A stretch of 64,000 bases of DNA, from positions 682,001 through 746,000 of the forward strand of contig LSAX01000013.1 of the NCBI GenBank assembly GCA_001557505.1, read 5' to 3'. Both the position numbers and the translations under genes were made by a program. The stretch comes from Reticulascus tulasneorum. Taxonomy: Eukaryota; Ascomycota; Sordariomycetes; Glomerellales; Reticulascaceae. Below the pieces are notes generated by a model that was given only the letters and a program-made list of their open reading frames with translations, ran no database searches and was not told the origin of the DNA. Shown one piece after another: positions 33,305 to 45,534 of the stretch (its first letter is position 1; each line of letters opens with the position of its first letter).

Positions 33305-33660
33305 TTACTCAATATTCACTACAATCTCCACTACAATATTCTCTGAATAGCTACTTGAATATCTAGGTCAGCTTATTAATGGGGGATAGTTGATTGTGTG
33401 CCACCCATCGGGCAGACACACCCCCATCCATTTTTGCTGTTGGTTTGACCGCGCGCGTCTCAGGGTGCGATACAATATGAAGGCTCACAAATCTCTTGCT
33501 TAAAGTCGCCGAGATAATCAGGGCTAATGCTCGCCTAGGTCCGCGGAGTAAGCAGATCGCAGCGTTGGAACGGAGATCGGTTGCTCCATTATGCAAGCCT
33601 ACTGCAGCTGGGGTTCCCTGTGCTGTCCGTTGACGATTGGGTGGTTGCTGCAGATGAATC
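33305..33660. repeat. Decayed repeat, copy A
   Basis: The stretch beginning TATTCACTACAATCTCCACT and containing GAATAGCTACTTGAATA resembles 49619-49950 in the same orientation and order. Shared anchors are TATTCACTA, CACAATA/TACAATA, GAATAGCTACTTGAATA, GGGATA and a distal GTCG...AGG-TTAA/CTAA block. The two copies differ by many transitions and indels, as expected for old, possibly RIP-mutated, repeat remains. The repeat class is not identifiable by eye. Confidence 0.4.
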
Positions 33661-34406
33661 AAGAGTGCCTCGGAGCCGAGGGGACATGATTATTCATTAA
33701 GGGTCCAGGAGTGATCTCGGCCTGACCAGATCCGCTTTAAGCCTGACATGTCAGGCACTAGGCTCACACAGCGGCAGTATGGTACGACCATTGCAGCTTA
33801 TTAATGTCGTGCAGTTGTTACAACCAGAATCCTCCGTCGCTAGGCATTAGCTTATTCCTGCCTCGGATCTCGTTTGTGGCGTATGTCTTGGAACCTGAGT
33901 GTCTGTCACTCTGAAGCAGTATGATTATTCATCCCATCGTCTTCGCCCACGCCGTAACGCAGCTCGCGTCTTGGGAGAAACGCACGGGACTGCTTCAGCC
34001 GAGTCTGCTATGCAATCGAAAGCAGACTGCGGCATCACGATAAGGTGTTAGCAAGACAAGGATGGTTCATGAGACGCACCGTGAGAAATGTATATAGAGC
34101 CGTGTCATCGTGCTGTTGTTGAGATATTGCCCGACATCACCCATCAAATCACCAGCACTGCAGATTACACAGCGTCATCAGACCCAACTGCCCCCATATC
34201 TACCATCTGTGGTACAATCACAAACATCTTCGTGTTACAGTTGCCTACTACTGCTTCTCACCTCAACTCCAAGACTAGCTTCCCCGTGTACCTTTGCCGA
34301 CAGTAAGAATACAATACTGTCCTGACAACTTTGATTAAGTTCCGGCCAATTCCCCCCACCTTCTTCTACACGACCTATGCGATAGGAATCCAGCCCGGCT
34401 AGCACA

Positions 34407-35487
34407 ATGTCCAGCAAAGGTCTCGTTCTTGTTACCGGCCTCAATGGCTTCATTGCAGCCCGCACAGCCGAAGCGTTCCTGAAAGCAGGATATTCTGTTC
34501 GGGGCACAGTTCGGTCCAAGTCATCCGCCCAGGCTGTCGTCGGCGCATTGGCTGACTATGCGGATAATTTGGAGATATTCGAGGTTCCAGACATCACAGC
34601 GCCTGGTGCTTTCGATGAATCTCTGAAGGGTGTCGTCGGGGTAGCCCATCTGGCGGCTCCCGTCTCCATGTTCTTCACGGAGGCAGACCCGGTTATCAAG
34701 ACTGCCACATCCGCTACACTCAACATCCTAGAATCCGCCGCCAACGTACCCTCAATCAAGAGCTTCGTGCTCATGTCATCCATCACCTCCATCAGGTACA
34801 TCCGAGACGGCCCATATGTCTTCACCGAAAAGGATTGGAATGATCAAGCAGGAGAGCTCATTGTCAAGATGGGCAATAACGCGCCGGGCCCAGTCATCTA
34901 CTCTGCTAGCAAAGCCGCTGCGGAGAGGGTATTCTGGCAGTTTAAAGACGAGAAAAAACCGTCATTTACCATGACTGCAATCAATCCAGCGTGAGTTTTC
35001 CAAGCATGGCTATGTGAGCCTGACCGATGCTAACATATGCTGTAGCTTCGTGACCGGGCCACCACTCGTCTCTCCGACGTCCAAAGACAAGGTGAACGAG
35101 ACAATCGAGTATATCTGGCAGGTATTCTCCGGCGAGGAGATCCCAGCGCCGCTGGCTGGATTTGCTTGGTTTGTCGATGTTCGTGACGTTGCCAGACTCG
35201 TCGTATTTGGTATCGATGAGCCGGAGAAGGCCAATGGAGAACGTTATATTCTATCGTCCGCCTATGGGCCGCCACAAGCTGCTGCGGATATCCTTCGCAA
35301 GGCTTACCCTGATCGACGGTCTATCATCAAGGCTGGTAACCCTGGTGAGGGCTATCTAGCCGGGTATAAAGCTCCAGGAGACCAGGATATTGATGGGAGC
35401 AAGGCCGTGAAGGCCTCTGGTCAAGATTATTTGTCTTACGAACAGAGTGTGGTGGATGCAGCTAAGATGTTCGAGCCTCTATTATGA
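34407..35487 (+). CDS. NAD(P)-dependent reductase, extended SDR (dihydroflavonol-4-reductase-like)
   Basis: Two exons (34407-34990 and 35046-35487, intron 55 nt) encode 341 residues. The N-terminal nucleotide-binding motif is VLVTGLNGFIAARTAEAFL (TGxxGFIA). The active site has SSITSIR and the YSASK (Tyr-x-x-x-Lys) pair. The second exon starts at FVTGPPLVSP, the usual substrate-side loop. This is the family of fungal ketone/aldehyde reductases related to DFR and methylglyoxal reductase; the substrate is unknown. It is followed 650 bp downstream, on the same strand, by a Zn2Cys6 regulator. It is related to, but clearly distinct from, the reductase at 60900-61955. Confidence 0.9.
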
Positions 35488-36135
35488 GCTATCGGCTTGT
35501 ATATGCAGCTTGGGGTCTGAGAAACATTTGCATGGAAGCAGAGGAACAGTAGATTGAGTACTTCATTAGCCGCTGCCATGGTCCTGATGAGCAAATCATA
35601 TCTCTCGTGAGCTCGCTTTCTGTCAACGCGCGTTTTCCCATCGAGAGTATCCTAGGTAGTATTGAAACGGATAAGAAACTACCTAGGTACCTACCTAGCA
35701 ACCCAACCGACCCTGAAAGTTGTGGCAACTGCGAAGGGATGATGAAGCTGTCGTAAACGGGAGGGAACTACCTTATCTACGACCACGCAGGCAAGCAATG
35801 ACTGAAAATCAAGTTAAGAGTCTGGTGAGTGAAGGCCAATGCATGCGCCGCCTGAGTCCCATCGCATCTCAGCCTTTTACCTGCTCATTGTCCGACAGCC
35901 CCATCACAATAACACTTTCGGCGGGAGGCGCGACACTATACAGTCTTCAACACTTTGACACACTGTTCTACCTAGAAAAGGCCTTTGAGGCGAGTCACAT
36001 GACCGTGACCGCACTGTGTTCATCCTGAAGATTGCCAAGGCTAGCGTTATCCGCCCGAATTTCTTTCAAGTCGTGTTTTGCCCTCTGCAGGCTCTTCCCT
36101 CCCCTTTGAGCCGGACCTTCGCCGAAATAGACGCG
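35488..36135. other. Intergenic, 0.65 kb
   Basis: Between the reductase and the Zn2Cys6 regulator, both on the plus strand. It holds a CTACCTAGGTACCTACCTAG-type palindromic stretch near 35680. No gene is seen; the frame that enters the regulator from 36016 begins at GTG. Confidence 0.5.
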
Positions 36136-38319
36136 ATGTCAGACCCAGAGCAATCTGTGGCCCAGACCGCAGCATATGCAACGAATTTTCTTCGAGCTGC
36201 TGCGACTGACGCAGCGCAAGCCATTCAAAATGCTCAGCAGCTCGCGGAAACAGAGCCAGGTGCGACCACGCCCACCCTGGGCCTGGCGGCTCATCCATTC
36301 GCGCCAGTCTCAACAGTCACTCGCGATCCCACGATAAATCCGAAGTTGACGCGTCTGCGGCGCGCCTGCGACATGTGCTCCCAGCGCAAGGTCAAATGCG
36401 ACGAAGCCGGCCCTCCCTGTCGTCCCTGTCGCGAGCTCAACGTCGAATGCACCTTCGAGAGGGAGTTGAAGAGAAGAGGCCCGCCAAACAAACACGCCGA
36501 AGCTGCCAGGGCTGCCAGAAAGCCAAGGATTGAGCCCGGTCCTGCTCTTGCATCTGCTATTGCACCGCATGCATCTGCAGCCTTCTCATACAACCATGCA
36601 GTCAATCCGATGCCATCGCCGCACAACGCCGCGCAAACGTTGGTCTCCATCGCGGCTCACGAGGGTGCAGCACGACTGGACGCCGAGGCAATTGCCCCCA
36701 TGCCGATTCTCGAGCTCTTGGTGGACGATTTCTTCACCTATATCCATCCGTTGGCGCCATTTCCCCACGAGCCTACATTCCGACACTCTTTTGCAAATCG
36801 GGAAGACCGTACAAATCCCGAGTTCCTCGGTTTGCTGGCTTCCATGATTGGAGCACTCGTCGCGTCGTTTCCTCGAAGCGCCAGGCAGCACCTCAAGAGC
36901 CAGCATAGCACTCACCTCTTCCCGAGAGCCATTGTCATGATCGAGAAGTGTCGAGATATAGCATTGGAGACGCGCGGCGTCAAGTGGGCTGTTAAGCAGC
37001 CAAAGACGTTGGAGGATGCCGCAACCAGCTATTTCCTTGGCTTGTCAGCCGGATACACCCTGCAATACAACGCATACCGCCATTTTGCTGCCGAGACTCT
37101 GACGCTTATTCGGGAGCTTGGATTCAATCGACCAAAGCATCCTGGCGAACTTCCGACGTTTGGCAACGACAATTGCTCCCCTGATCCTCTGCCATTCCAT
37201 CACATCAAAGACCAGATTGGGAAGCGAATATTTTGGTGCCTATTGCTGGGTGTTCGGTAAGTTATCATTGTATCGCTAGTAAGGTCTGTCATACTAATTC
37301 TCCAAAGTTCATTTGCTCAACTTGGCGCCTCGCATACCGACCTTGTCATTGCTCCATCGACCCCAAGCCTGCCCTATCCCGCTATCCCTGAGAACGTGGA
37401 TGATATGTATATAATGGCAAACGAGATAATGTACCAGCCGGACAATGCAATCACTCTCCTCACTGGTTTCCGATTCGGAATCGATATTTACACCACCATG
37501 AATGGCATTGTCAGTGTCGAGCTCACCTATGGCATGAGCACCCTTCCCTGGCCAGACCAGAGAACTTTGCTGAGAGATGCTCTGGTGGCCGCGAAAGGAA
37601 TCATTGATCGCCTCCCTGCCGAGTTGCAGCTGAGCGTGTCTGAAGAGCACTCGAGCGGGTTCGGCAATTTTGACGATGCCGCTCTGGAATATGTCCCTCC
37701 AGCATATCCAAGCAGTCAGCCGGTGAATGACGTCCGCAACGTAATCAAGAATCAACCACAACGCAGGCGCCAGCTGCAATATGAGATCCAAAAGGCTAAC
37801 ATCTTCGTCTCGCAACTGGCAACTCGGTCATACTTCGTGGAGCTCTACTTCAACCTTCGCGATGTTCACCTCGCGCAGAATACGCAAGCCGGAAACGATG
37901 ACACGGAGGAGCAGAAGACTGCGAAGGAGGCAGATGAGGCCGAGGAAGGCCGTGTACATGAGCTCATGACTGCGGAGCGCGAGTTGATTGTCCAGAACCT
38001 GCTTCACGTCCTGAATTCTATATCTCAACGGAACATGGAGCCCAACGGCACTTCACTCATCAATAAGATCCGACAGGTAGCGTCTACTCTCTTGAACGAT
38101 GCACCAGAGCGCAAGGGTCCGGTAGCAGTCAAGTCCGAAGAAGCATTGATGACCCTTATCGATATCCTCGTCAAGATGGAGGGCACTGGAGCCAACGGCA
38201 GTACCGGGGATCCAAATATGACACCACAAGATGAGGAGGATGAGTTGCGACTTTGGGCTAACCTGCGGGACTATCAACAAAGATTTGCTGCTCATGGTGG
38301 GTTTGCCGGGAATCTATAG
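36136..38319 (+). CDS. Zn2Cys6 transcription factor with fungal-trans domain
   Basis: Two exons (36136-37256 and 37308-38319, intron 51 nt) encode 710 residues from the ATG at 36136 (MSDPEQSVAQTAAY). The zinc cluster is at about residues 76-110 (RRACDMCSQRKVKCDEAGPP, then CRPCRELNVECTF), followed by a basic linker (ERELKRRGPPNKHAEAARAARK). The middle-homology region begins near 190 (LVDDFFTYIHPLAPFPHEPTFRHSF) and runs through KRIFWCLLLGVRS, where the intron falls. A charged segment (NDDTEEQKTAKEADEAEEGR) precedes the C-terminal helical part. This is a full-length, intact nuclear regulator. The target genes are unknown; the reductase just upstream is one candidate by position. Confidence 0.9.
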
Positions 38320-38848
38320 GACTGGGGATTGGCCGGAGTCATTGGTATTCTATGTTTTGGTCGCAGAAACGGTGCTTTCACGGATGGGTTGTCTCATGCA
38401 TCAAAGTCTGGGACCTATGCATCCAGGGATCCAAAATGGCGCAGCAGCCAATTGTACGGTACTTTGCTAATTCACACTCAAGGGTAGAACCCGCCCCGAT
38501 CAACCGGGTTTGACACCAATGCCGCTGTCCCCCGTTCCATAGGGAGTTGGTATAAGCATCCACTGTTCTACGGAACAATCCGACTAAACACCTCCACAAT
38601 TCCGAAATACTCCTGCACGCCTTAAACATTCCAGACTTGTCGTAGACCTTGTAGTATACCGGCTGACTAGCCATGCATCCGTCGCTCGGGGAGCCAAAGC
38701 ACATGGTCCGGACATGAGGACCCTGTCCAAGCGATCTCGTAGGCTATGCAAAGTGCTCGGGCCCAGTATTGTGGCTTATCCGCCTGTTAATGATTTGTAG
38801 GATTGCAATGAACCCAAAGTCCGTCGCCGCCTCGACCCATCTCCTGTT
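38320..38848. other. Intergenic, 0.53 kb, between convergent regulators
   Basis: 3' regions of two Zn2Cys6 genes facing each other. No gene is seen. Confidence 0.5.
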
Positions 38849-40442
38849 CTACCATTCGATGTGATCGTCCAGAACATCGGCCTCTTTATTATCCACAAAC
38901 TTGGTCACAAACTTCCCAATCATTGTGGCCTCCGATCTTGTCAAGTAACTTCCCAACAACTTTCGTTCGGCAGTCATGTCGTCCGACTCCAAGGTAGCAA
39001 GAAACCTGAGCGCAGCCCCAATCGGAAATGTCGCAAGATGCATCCGAAATGTTCCCACAGCAGGGTGAAGGAAAACAGGAACCGTGCGAGCAATTTTCTG
39101 GAAGTAAAGTCTGGAATTGGCTCTTTCTGGCAGACGTGTCTCCTTGTCCACTAGCTCGGACAACGTCTGGTATAATACAAGACAAATCGCCCAGTGCAGC
39201 ACTGTAAGGTGAATGGCAGAGAGATCTTCGGTCTTGATGTAATTCGGGTTCCCAAAATCTACCTGGTCGAGTGCTGTTGGAGGCCGGACTGCTGTGTGCC
39301 ACTCCTCAAGTCGTCTGTCGAGAACCCAGCAAACCTCGATAAGCTCATGTCGTCGAGAGTCCCGCAGATCGCTGTCACTGCACGCTTCCATGGCATCTAT
39401 GTCTTCAAACAACTCTGGAACATCAATGAAGATGTCCAGCAAAGTGTCCATGGACGTTTTGCTCTGTTGGCGCCAAGGAATAGTCATCCATTCCACGTCG
39501 CTGAAGATTGTTTTCTTTCGCACAAGAAGCGCCGACACAATCTGCAGAGCTTTCCGTTAGTCCCCTGTCGATCTGAAGTGGTCACCCGATTACTCACCAA
39601 GTGTAATCTGCCATCAACGAATAGACGATGAGAATGGCCGGTAGTGTACTGTTCTGGTGCTCTTGAAGCGATAATGGCCGTTTCGCCTGAGTTATGGGCG
39701 AGCCAGCTTTTCCTTTGTGCCACCGTGCCTGCATCATCGGCACCATGCATGGCCTTGAATCGAATCAAGAGTTAGTCTTGGACTACTGATCGCTCGCTGT
39801 TGCTGACTGTAGCTGGGATAGATACCTACCTCGTACAGACTGAATAATTTGGACACAACCAAGACAGCGTCTCCCTTGGCCTTTGACGGAACACTCAAAG
39901 CCATAGACATCTTCTGCAAGGCGGTCCCATAAAGCCGCAAGCTTTGCTCTGACATCCATGTCTGGCCGTAGCGTCGTCCAATTGTGGCCAGGCACATGGA
40001 CAGGAAAGCTGTTCTCAAAACGTCCTCAGTGTCGTATAAGCCTTGAATAGCATTCGTCCATCCTGCACCAGTGGCCCAAATAGCATCACCAGAAAGTTCC
40101 CGCCCATTGGGGAGGTATGTCTCCCAGAATAGTTCGAGGTATTTGTTCTCGTACGCCGAGCGAGCTAGGCCATTATGCAAAGCAACTGTGGTTTCACGAG
40201 ATGGCCTGTGGAAAGAGGTCTGTACTGTACCATTCACAAACATATACTCCCTAGAATAACCGGTACATTCGATGCAGGCCTTCCGACACTGACCGCAGGC
40301 CGGTCGTTGGAGGTCGCACTATACATCAGTTAGGCATCGCGGGTTCGTATCTAAACGATGATGGATAAGCAATCCAACTTACGCCTTTCTTCCGCCTCCG
40401 GCACGTATTGCACGCCTTGGATCGACCTGGAACTCCAACCAT
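38849..40442 (-). CDS. Zn2Cys6 transcription factor (fungal_trans_2-like)
   Basis: Four exons (40442-40383, 40318-39830, 39753-39598, 39541-38849) encode 465 residues. The zinc cluster is split by the first intron: SKACNTCRRRKKG joined to CDLQRPACGQCRKACIECTGY, giving all six cysteines right at the N-terminus (about 10-37). The rest is the C-terminal type regulatory region found in this class, with WTNAIQGLYDTEDVLRTAFL and repeated helical blocks, and lacks further DNA-binding motifs. All four exons join in frame at canonical GT/AG sites. It is transcribed toward the neighbouring Zn2Cys6 gene. Targets are unknown. Confidence 0.88.
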
Positions 40443-41536
40443 GTGTAAGACTGTTGCTGGCGCGGAATGAATCTACTTTGGGCTGACGCTAGACGAACGC
40501 TGCAAGGGTCCACAAGACTTGGATGAGCACGTAAGGGAGAAGCAGAGGTCTCGACTTGTGGCTGCAAAGGGTCCGCTGCAGCATATGCTGGCACTGATGC
40601 AATGTGGAGCTGCGCTCCAGCTCGGAGGCTTAAGCCGCACGGAAGCTCGAATCGAACTCCCAGAAACCCGATTTGGATCAGAATGGAGCCGCGAAAAGAA
40701 TGATTTCCTAGTTGGCGTTTTATTCAATCGCCGAAAATCCTCAGAAAAGTTCTTGAATTGTATGCTTAGTGGTCGAGCACTGAAAGGCACCCAAGATGAC
40801 GACGGGAGCAACAGCTGAACGGCGCAGACTCACGTTGGCGGTGTCAAGTCAAGTCAGACGGGTGGGCACTTGCTCCGCATTAATCAGGCTAATCCGAAAA
40901 TGGATGCATGCTGCGCTGCCTGCAGTCAGCATCTCGTTTGTGACTTGTCATGCTCCCGTGCGGCGCGACGAACCCAACGGAGGCTCGGCGAAACACAATT
41001 TGGGATGGCCAATCCTTCCTCCGTTTGCGACGGAGATGTATGAATAGCGCGGGAATCATCGAGACGTGAGCCTCTGCCATCATCATGATTTGGGACCGAG
41101 ATATCTGATTCATTGGGTTAAATCTATGTTCTCTGCACATTTCAGTGGAACTGCAACGTTATACGCAGAGCGTGTGCGACAAGCAGCGGCTAGGAATTTT
41201 GGCATGATATTGGATAAATTTCAACCAAAAACACCCACCATCGAACATACGAACGCTACAAGTAGTTTGCTCTTTGCGGTATATTCACTGCGAGTCCAAT
41301 ATATATGACCAGAGTATTGACATAACTTTCTTGCGTACACAGGAGAGCGGGTGCCAGATCTTCCAACGAGTAGACGGTGCCATTTGAGGACTTTCGATCG
41401 GTCAGAGGGCCAACTTTGGGCTACAGAAGTCCTTTCCCAATTTGTATCAGTTCTCAGTGAAGGGTTTCAAAAGGCGTTGAGTATCCATCTACCACATAAC
41501 CCAAACGGTTATCCAAGCATTCGATAGCCCTGACAG
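40443..41536. other. Intergenic, 1.1 kb
   Basis: Promoter of the preceding Zn2Cys6 gene and 3' flank of the TF pseudogene. A 99-codon plus-strand frame (40519-40818) begins at TTG and has no domain, so it is not called. Confidence 0.5.
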
Positions 41537-43151
41537 TCAGGGCATCAAAACTATATGCCTAAGAGCCTCAAATTCCGAGTCCAGCACATCTCCAACCCAC
41601 AGCAGATTTGACACGACGATAACAACGGCATCCCAACTGTTGAGTCCTATTTCTCCTGCTGTATGTTGTACCAAGCCGCATAACCATGCCCTATCCTCCT
41701 CTGCCATTTCCAATGCCCCTATCACCATAACCCAGAGAAGTAATGGCTTGAACAGAGTCCAGCTATCATAATAGCGCTCCAATATCTTCTTTAGGTTTTC
41801 CGTCTCTTTCCCTGTGAACACCACACGAGTCTCAAATTTCCGTCTAATCTTACTCAAAAGAAGTAGAGATGCCAAGCGGCAACATTCACTCATGAAATTC
41901 GAGACGTCAATGTGTTCGAGCTCATGACTTGAAACAAGGAGCCTGTACGCCAGTGGGTTAACATAATCCCTAACGAACCAAGTGTCCTCCCATAGGAGTC
42001 GTCGATCAGCCTCCAACCTCATAGTCATGACGGTTGTCGACAGATCTCTGAAAATGTCGCTCAAGCTTGAGTCTGATGGAAATGCTTGCTCCCAAATGTT
42101 TGCCACTGCTACACCATCGACCGGCAGCCACCAAGGGATCTCCCGGGAGGAGTCTCGTAGTTCAGAGATAGCCCGAAGGGGAAGAGGAAACTTGAAGGGC
42201 TCATTATTAAAACATGATGCAGTAACATCGATGCTAAATGGTAGGGTTAGCTTATCCTACACCGAATTTAATGGACTGAACCAGCGTATTGGACCCTAAT
42301 GGGGAGCTGCGAAGGGTTCTGACTAACCCGGAGAGGAGGAGCCTTGATATTCGGTTATGATCAAGAGTTTTGATACCTCCTTTTAGCCGAATTATGGCGA
42401 GAAGACCTTCCATATGTGCACTATAACTCTCCCAATCCTTCGCCGAATGCTTCTAAAGGGTTGGCACTATCTACCGACTAGAAATACGAGACCTAACGCT
42501 TAAGCATGCAAAAGCAAGAATCGCCCCAATAACGCCGTCGCTAATTCTTAAAATTGGATCTGAAAGTCTTGCATTGACAGACTGAAGTGCTCGAGCGTGA
42601 ACTTGAGCGACTGTGTACTATCTCCCAAGCCCGTATCAAGGGCTGCGACTTCTCGAGATACGTGAGATAGAATCTCATAGAACAGCGCTGGATCCGATAG
42701 GCCAAGTGGCCACCAGGTATCTCTGAATGGTCGCAAACTTGGATGAGGACAAGTGTATACTGTGTTATCAGTATTCAGGCACATATATTCTCAAGAGAAT
42801 AGAAGCCTCTTCGGGGCAAAGTTTATGCAACTCACTGAAGTCTATCAAAACCAGTATATCAGGATTTGTAGGAACGGGTTATTGAGTGAATGGGTCCGTT
42901 CGGCCTCCTCCAGAGACGAGCTGAAGACGCGGCGTGCCACTGGAAGCACGCGTGGAGGCTTGATTCTCATGTGGAAGTTCTTTGTTCTCTGATTTCTTCA
43001 AGAACTGGCGCCGTCTTTCCGCTGCAGTGTCTCGCATAGCATGCCTTTGAATCGCCTTTCGAACATTGCTGCCGGGCGTGACCTTTACGGTCTGACAGAC
43101 TTCGACGAATAGAAACTTAGGACTAGGCCTGGACTTGATCACAAACACCAT
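41537..43151 (-). pseudogene. Fungal transcription-factor-domain gene, broken by a nonsense codon and a 1-nt frameshift
   Basis: This is the fungal family that lacks a zinc cluster but starts with a basic helix (here NVRKAIQRHAMRDTAAERRR). Reconstructed order: exon 43151-42836, intron 42835-42760, exon to 42498, 45-nt intron 42497-42453, exon 42452-42328, intron 42327-42234, exon 42233-41537. Recognisable blocks appear in order: TDPFTQ, LRPFRDTWWPLGLSD, NARLSDPILRISDGVIGAIL, SAHMEGLLAIIRLKGG and PWWLPVDGVAVANIWEQAF. Two lesions break it: a TAA at 42879-42881 inside the TDPFTQ-stop-PVP block, in the frame that continues correctly downstream, and a frame change near 42598-42601 (apparent loss of one base before the HARALQSVNARL block). 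Splicing does not explain either. Sequencing error is the alternative. Confidence 0.62.
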
Positions 43152-43766
43152 TGAATTTCTCAGCGTTCACCTGGCTTAAAACAATAAGATGTTCTGTAGT
43201 CTTTAGCGCGGATCAGCTCCGCAGTTGCTTACTAATTTTCATTTACTGATCGGGCGCCTAGTTGGATGACATTAGCTGAAGTTTTATTCATCCGTTTTGG
43301 ATGTGAGAGGAAGGGCTGCTCTCCTTGGACCCGCCTTTTCTAACTACTCCTCTGAGAATGACAGGGCGATGTTCTGCCAAGCTTGCCAAGTCTGCCTTGG
43401 TATCTTCAGAGCTAATGAGCTCACTATGACCGACTGAGTGGATGTGGCTACGCCTCTGTTGTCGGATAACTTATTCATTTTTTAGGGATGCTAAATCAGC
43501 CTCTTGGTAGTATCCTGGGTTGCGACTTATCATCTTGTCACGTAGACGCAGTGCTTTGCAGTTTCCCGATCATATGGGTTGTGGAGTGGAGCATCAGCTT
43601 ACATAGGATCTCACGTCCTGTTCACCGTAAGCCAACGCCCAACAAGAGGAGCAACTTTTTTCAATCGCACGATTCGAGATGAGAATAGCAAGTAAGTACG
43701 TAGAATGGTCGGGCTGGTCTCCATAGCGTCACCTTTTTTGTGTTGCTCAAGTGACTATTTCCTGTT
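43152..43766. other. Intergenic, 0.6 kb
   Basis: Upstream of the TF pseudogene and downstream of the SDR gene. Nothing is recognised. Confidence 0.5.
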
Positions 43767-44773
43767 TCATCTCTGTAGCGTTGCATCGCCAAATTCTCCA
43801 CTGAACTTGAGAGTCAACAGGTCCCTATCAACAATATCTTGCTTCCTACTTAAAATCTCATGCACTTCCCAATTCACAGACATAAATCTACCGTTCAAAA
43901 AGCCTGCTTTCTTTCCGGATAGCCAAACAGAAACAACACCAGCTAATTCGGTCGTGTCTTTCGCAAAAGGTCGGAAACCTACCGCATCATCATGCATGTC
44001 TGTAAATACGACTCCTGGGTGGAGGGCGATTGCGGTGACATTCGGATTCTCGGCAACTATGTTTCGAGTGAGTTGGAGGAGCACAAGTTTGGAAAGGCAA
44101 TAGGCGGATGTGCCAGGATATGCCCGAATTGCCGAATCGGTGGATATGTTGATTATCGTGCCTGACTTGGTTTGGCCGAGGACTCGGAGGAAGTGTTTGG
44201 TGACGATGATTTGTCCCTTGACATTCACCTCCTAGTTATCTTGGTAACATTTCTGATTTTTCAAACACCAAAAAGATGCCTCATACGAAGTCTCCCCACC
44301 ACAAATCGACTAATACTGAATTGAGGAGTTGACCCTCGGTCTTGAAGATGCCAGCATTGTTGACGAGAACATCAACGGTGCCGAAGTTGGATTCAATTGC
44401 ATCGAAAAACTGCGCAACAGTTTCTTCACTGGTTAGCTCAAGAGCAAGGGAAAGTATCTCCACATCTGAATTGATGCTGCGGATCAGGTCTTCGGTATCC
44501 TTGGGGTCTGCGACCTTGCGAGCGGAAATGACGATTCCTTTTGCATCGGCTTTGGCATATGCAGCAGCCAGCCCCTTCCCACAGTTAGTCCACATCTAGA
44601 TCGTCCCGACAAGAACTTTGAACCTTGCCAATCCCCCGACTTGCACCAGTTACGATGATAATTTTGCCTTTCTGCAACAAGACTAACAACTCTGCTTCGA
44701 GGCCAGGGTAAACGTCTCGATAGACATTTGCGGTAAACTGACCTACTGTCACAAACCGATGAGGAGATGCCAT
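43767..44773 (-). CDS. Short-chain dehydrogenase/reductase (classical SDR)
   Basis: Three exons (44773-44624, 44574-44287, 44231-43767) encode 300 residues. The N-terminal ~35 residues (MASPHRFVTVGQFTANVYRD) precede the cofactor motif IIIVTGASRGIGKGLAAAYA, which is completed across the first intron (CTAAC branch). Further SDR motifs are VDVLVNNAGIF, NISTDSAI and the catalytic YCLSK (Tyr-x-x-x-Lys), then HPGVVFTDM. The enzyme reduces or oxidises a carbonyl/alcohol with NAD(P)(H); the substrate is unknown. It lies divergently from the NmrA-like gene at 45535 with about 760 bp between them, so joint regulation is possible. Confidence 0.9.
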
Positions 44774-45534
44774 TGCGGTTATTTTAGAAGCTGAAGAACA
44801 ATGCCCGATTCTGTATTATGAGCCCGAAGAGTCTGGCCCTTTAAGTAAGAGTCTGGATCCAGCGTACATCTCATCCTCCCTGAGTAAGTCAGCCTCCGTG
44901 CATATGAGAGGAGTCTCACTTCAGTCACCGTACCGCTCCCGGGTACTCTAGTCTGGCTGTCGTAACGAGCGCTTTTCCAAAAGGGCAATGGGTAACGAGC
45001 AGCCAAACACCGGCGTATTCTGTTTGGGCCGACAAACCGGGGAGCTGGTTATCTTCGTCATTCGGCACGAGAACTGGATTGTTCGCTAGGTCGCAATAGG
45101 TAGTGGGTACCTTGGGGCTTCGTTTTGCGTATCGGCGGGGTGAAGTTCTCAGCCGGGTAAAGTATTCGAATTGAAATAATTGACCTGCAGTAGGCGGTCA
45201 GAAGATATTGCGCTACATCATAATAGGCACTGGGTTCCCCTGTCAATATCGCATAACCCCCTAAGTCATAAATTCCACAATAGCATCTAACGTTTTCACG
45301 AGTTAAGTTCTGGCTCACTTTGTAATGCATTATCGGATTTTTAAGACATGACCGGCTTTCGATCCTTCGTTGTGTGGAGAAAGAATGTTGATGCGAGGAT
45401 GAAGTATAAAGCATACGGCCACTGGCAGTAAGGAAATAATCAAACAATATTCAACATCTCAGCCAAATATTTGACTCCCATTCTATTTAACTCCCCAAAA
45501 CACAATTTAGATTCCTTCAAAACATTCTTCAATC
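44774..45534. other. Intergenic, 0.76 kb, divergent promoter of SDR and NmrA-like genes
   Basis: Separates two start codons pointing away from each other. No gene is seen and no strong motif was recognised. Confidence 0.5.

Larger units (their letters stand above)
30548..34406. other. Intergenic, 3.9 kb; long upstream region of the GH7 gene
   Basis: The longest gene-free stretch. It contains a TATA box for the GH7 gene, CreA-like hexamers (30717-31136), and a decayed repeat copy (about 33305-33660) that resembles sequence near 49620-49950. Short ORFs have non-ATG starts or no domain. The right end is the promoter of the reductase at 34407. Confidence 0.55.

Noticed and set aside
33363..33662. 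99-codon minus-strand frame in the GH7 upstream region
   Set aside because: Falls within the decayed repeat copy; weak similarity only to the frame in the other copy and no transposase motif.
40519..40818. 99-codon plus-strand frame upstream of a Zn2Cys6 gene
   Set aside because: Starts with TTG, no recognisable domain, and overlaps the presumed promoter of the minus-strand gene.
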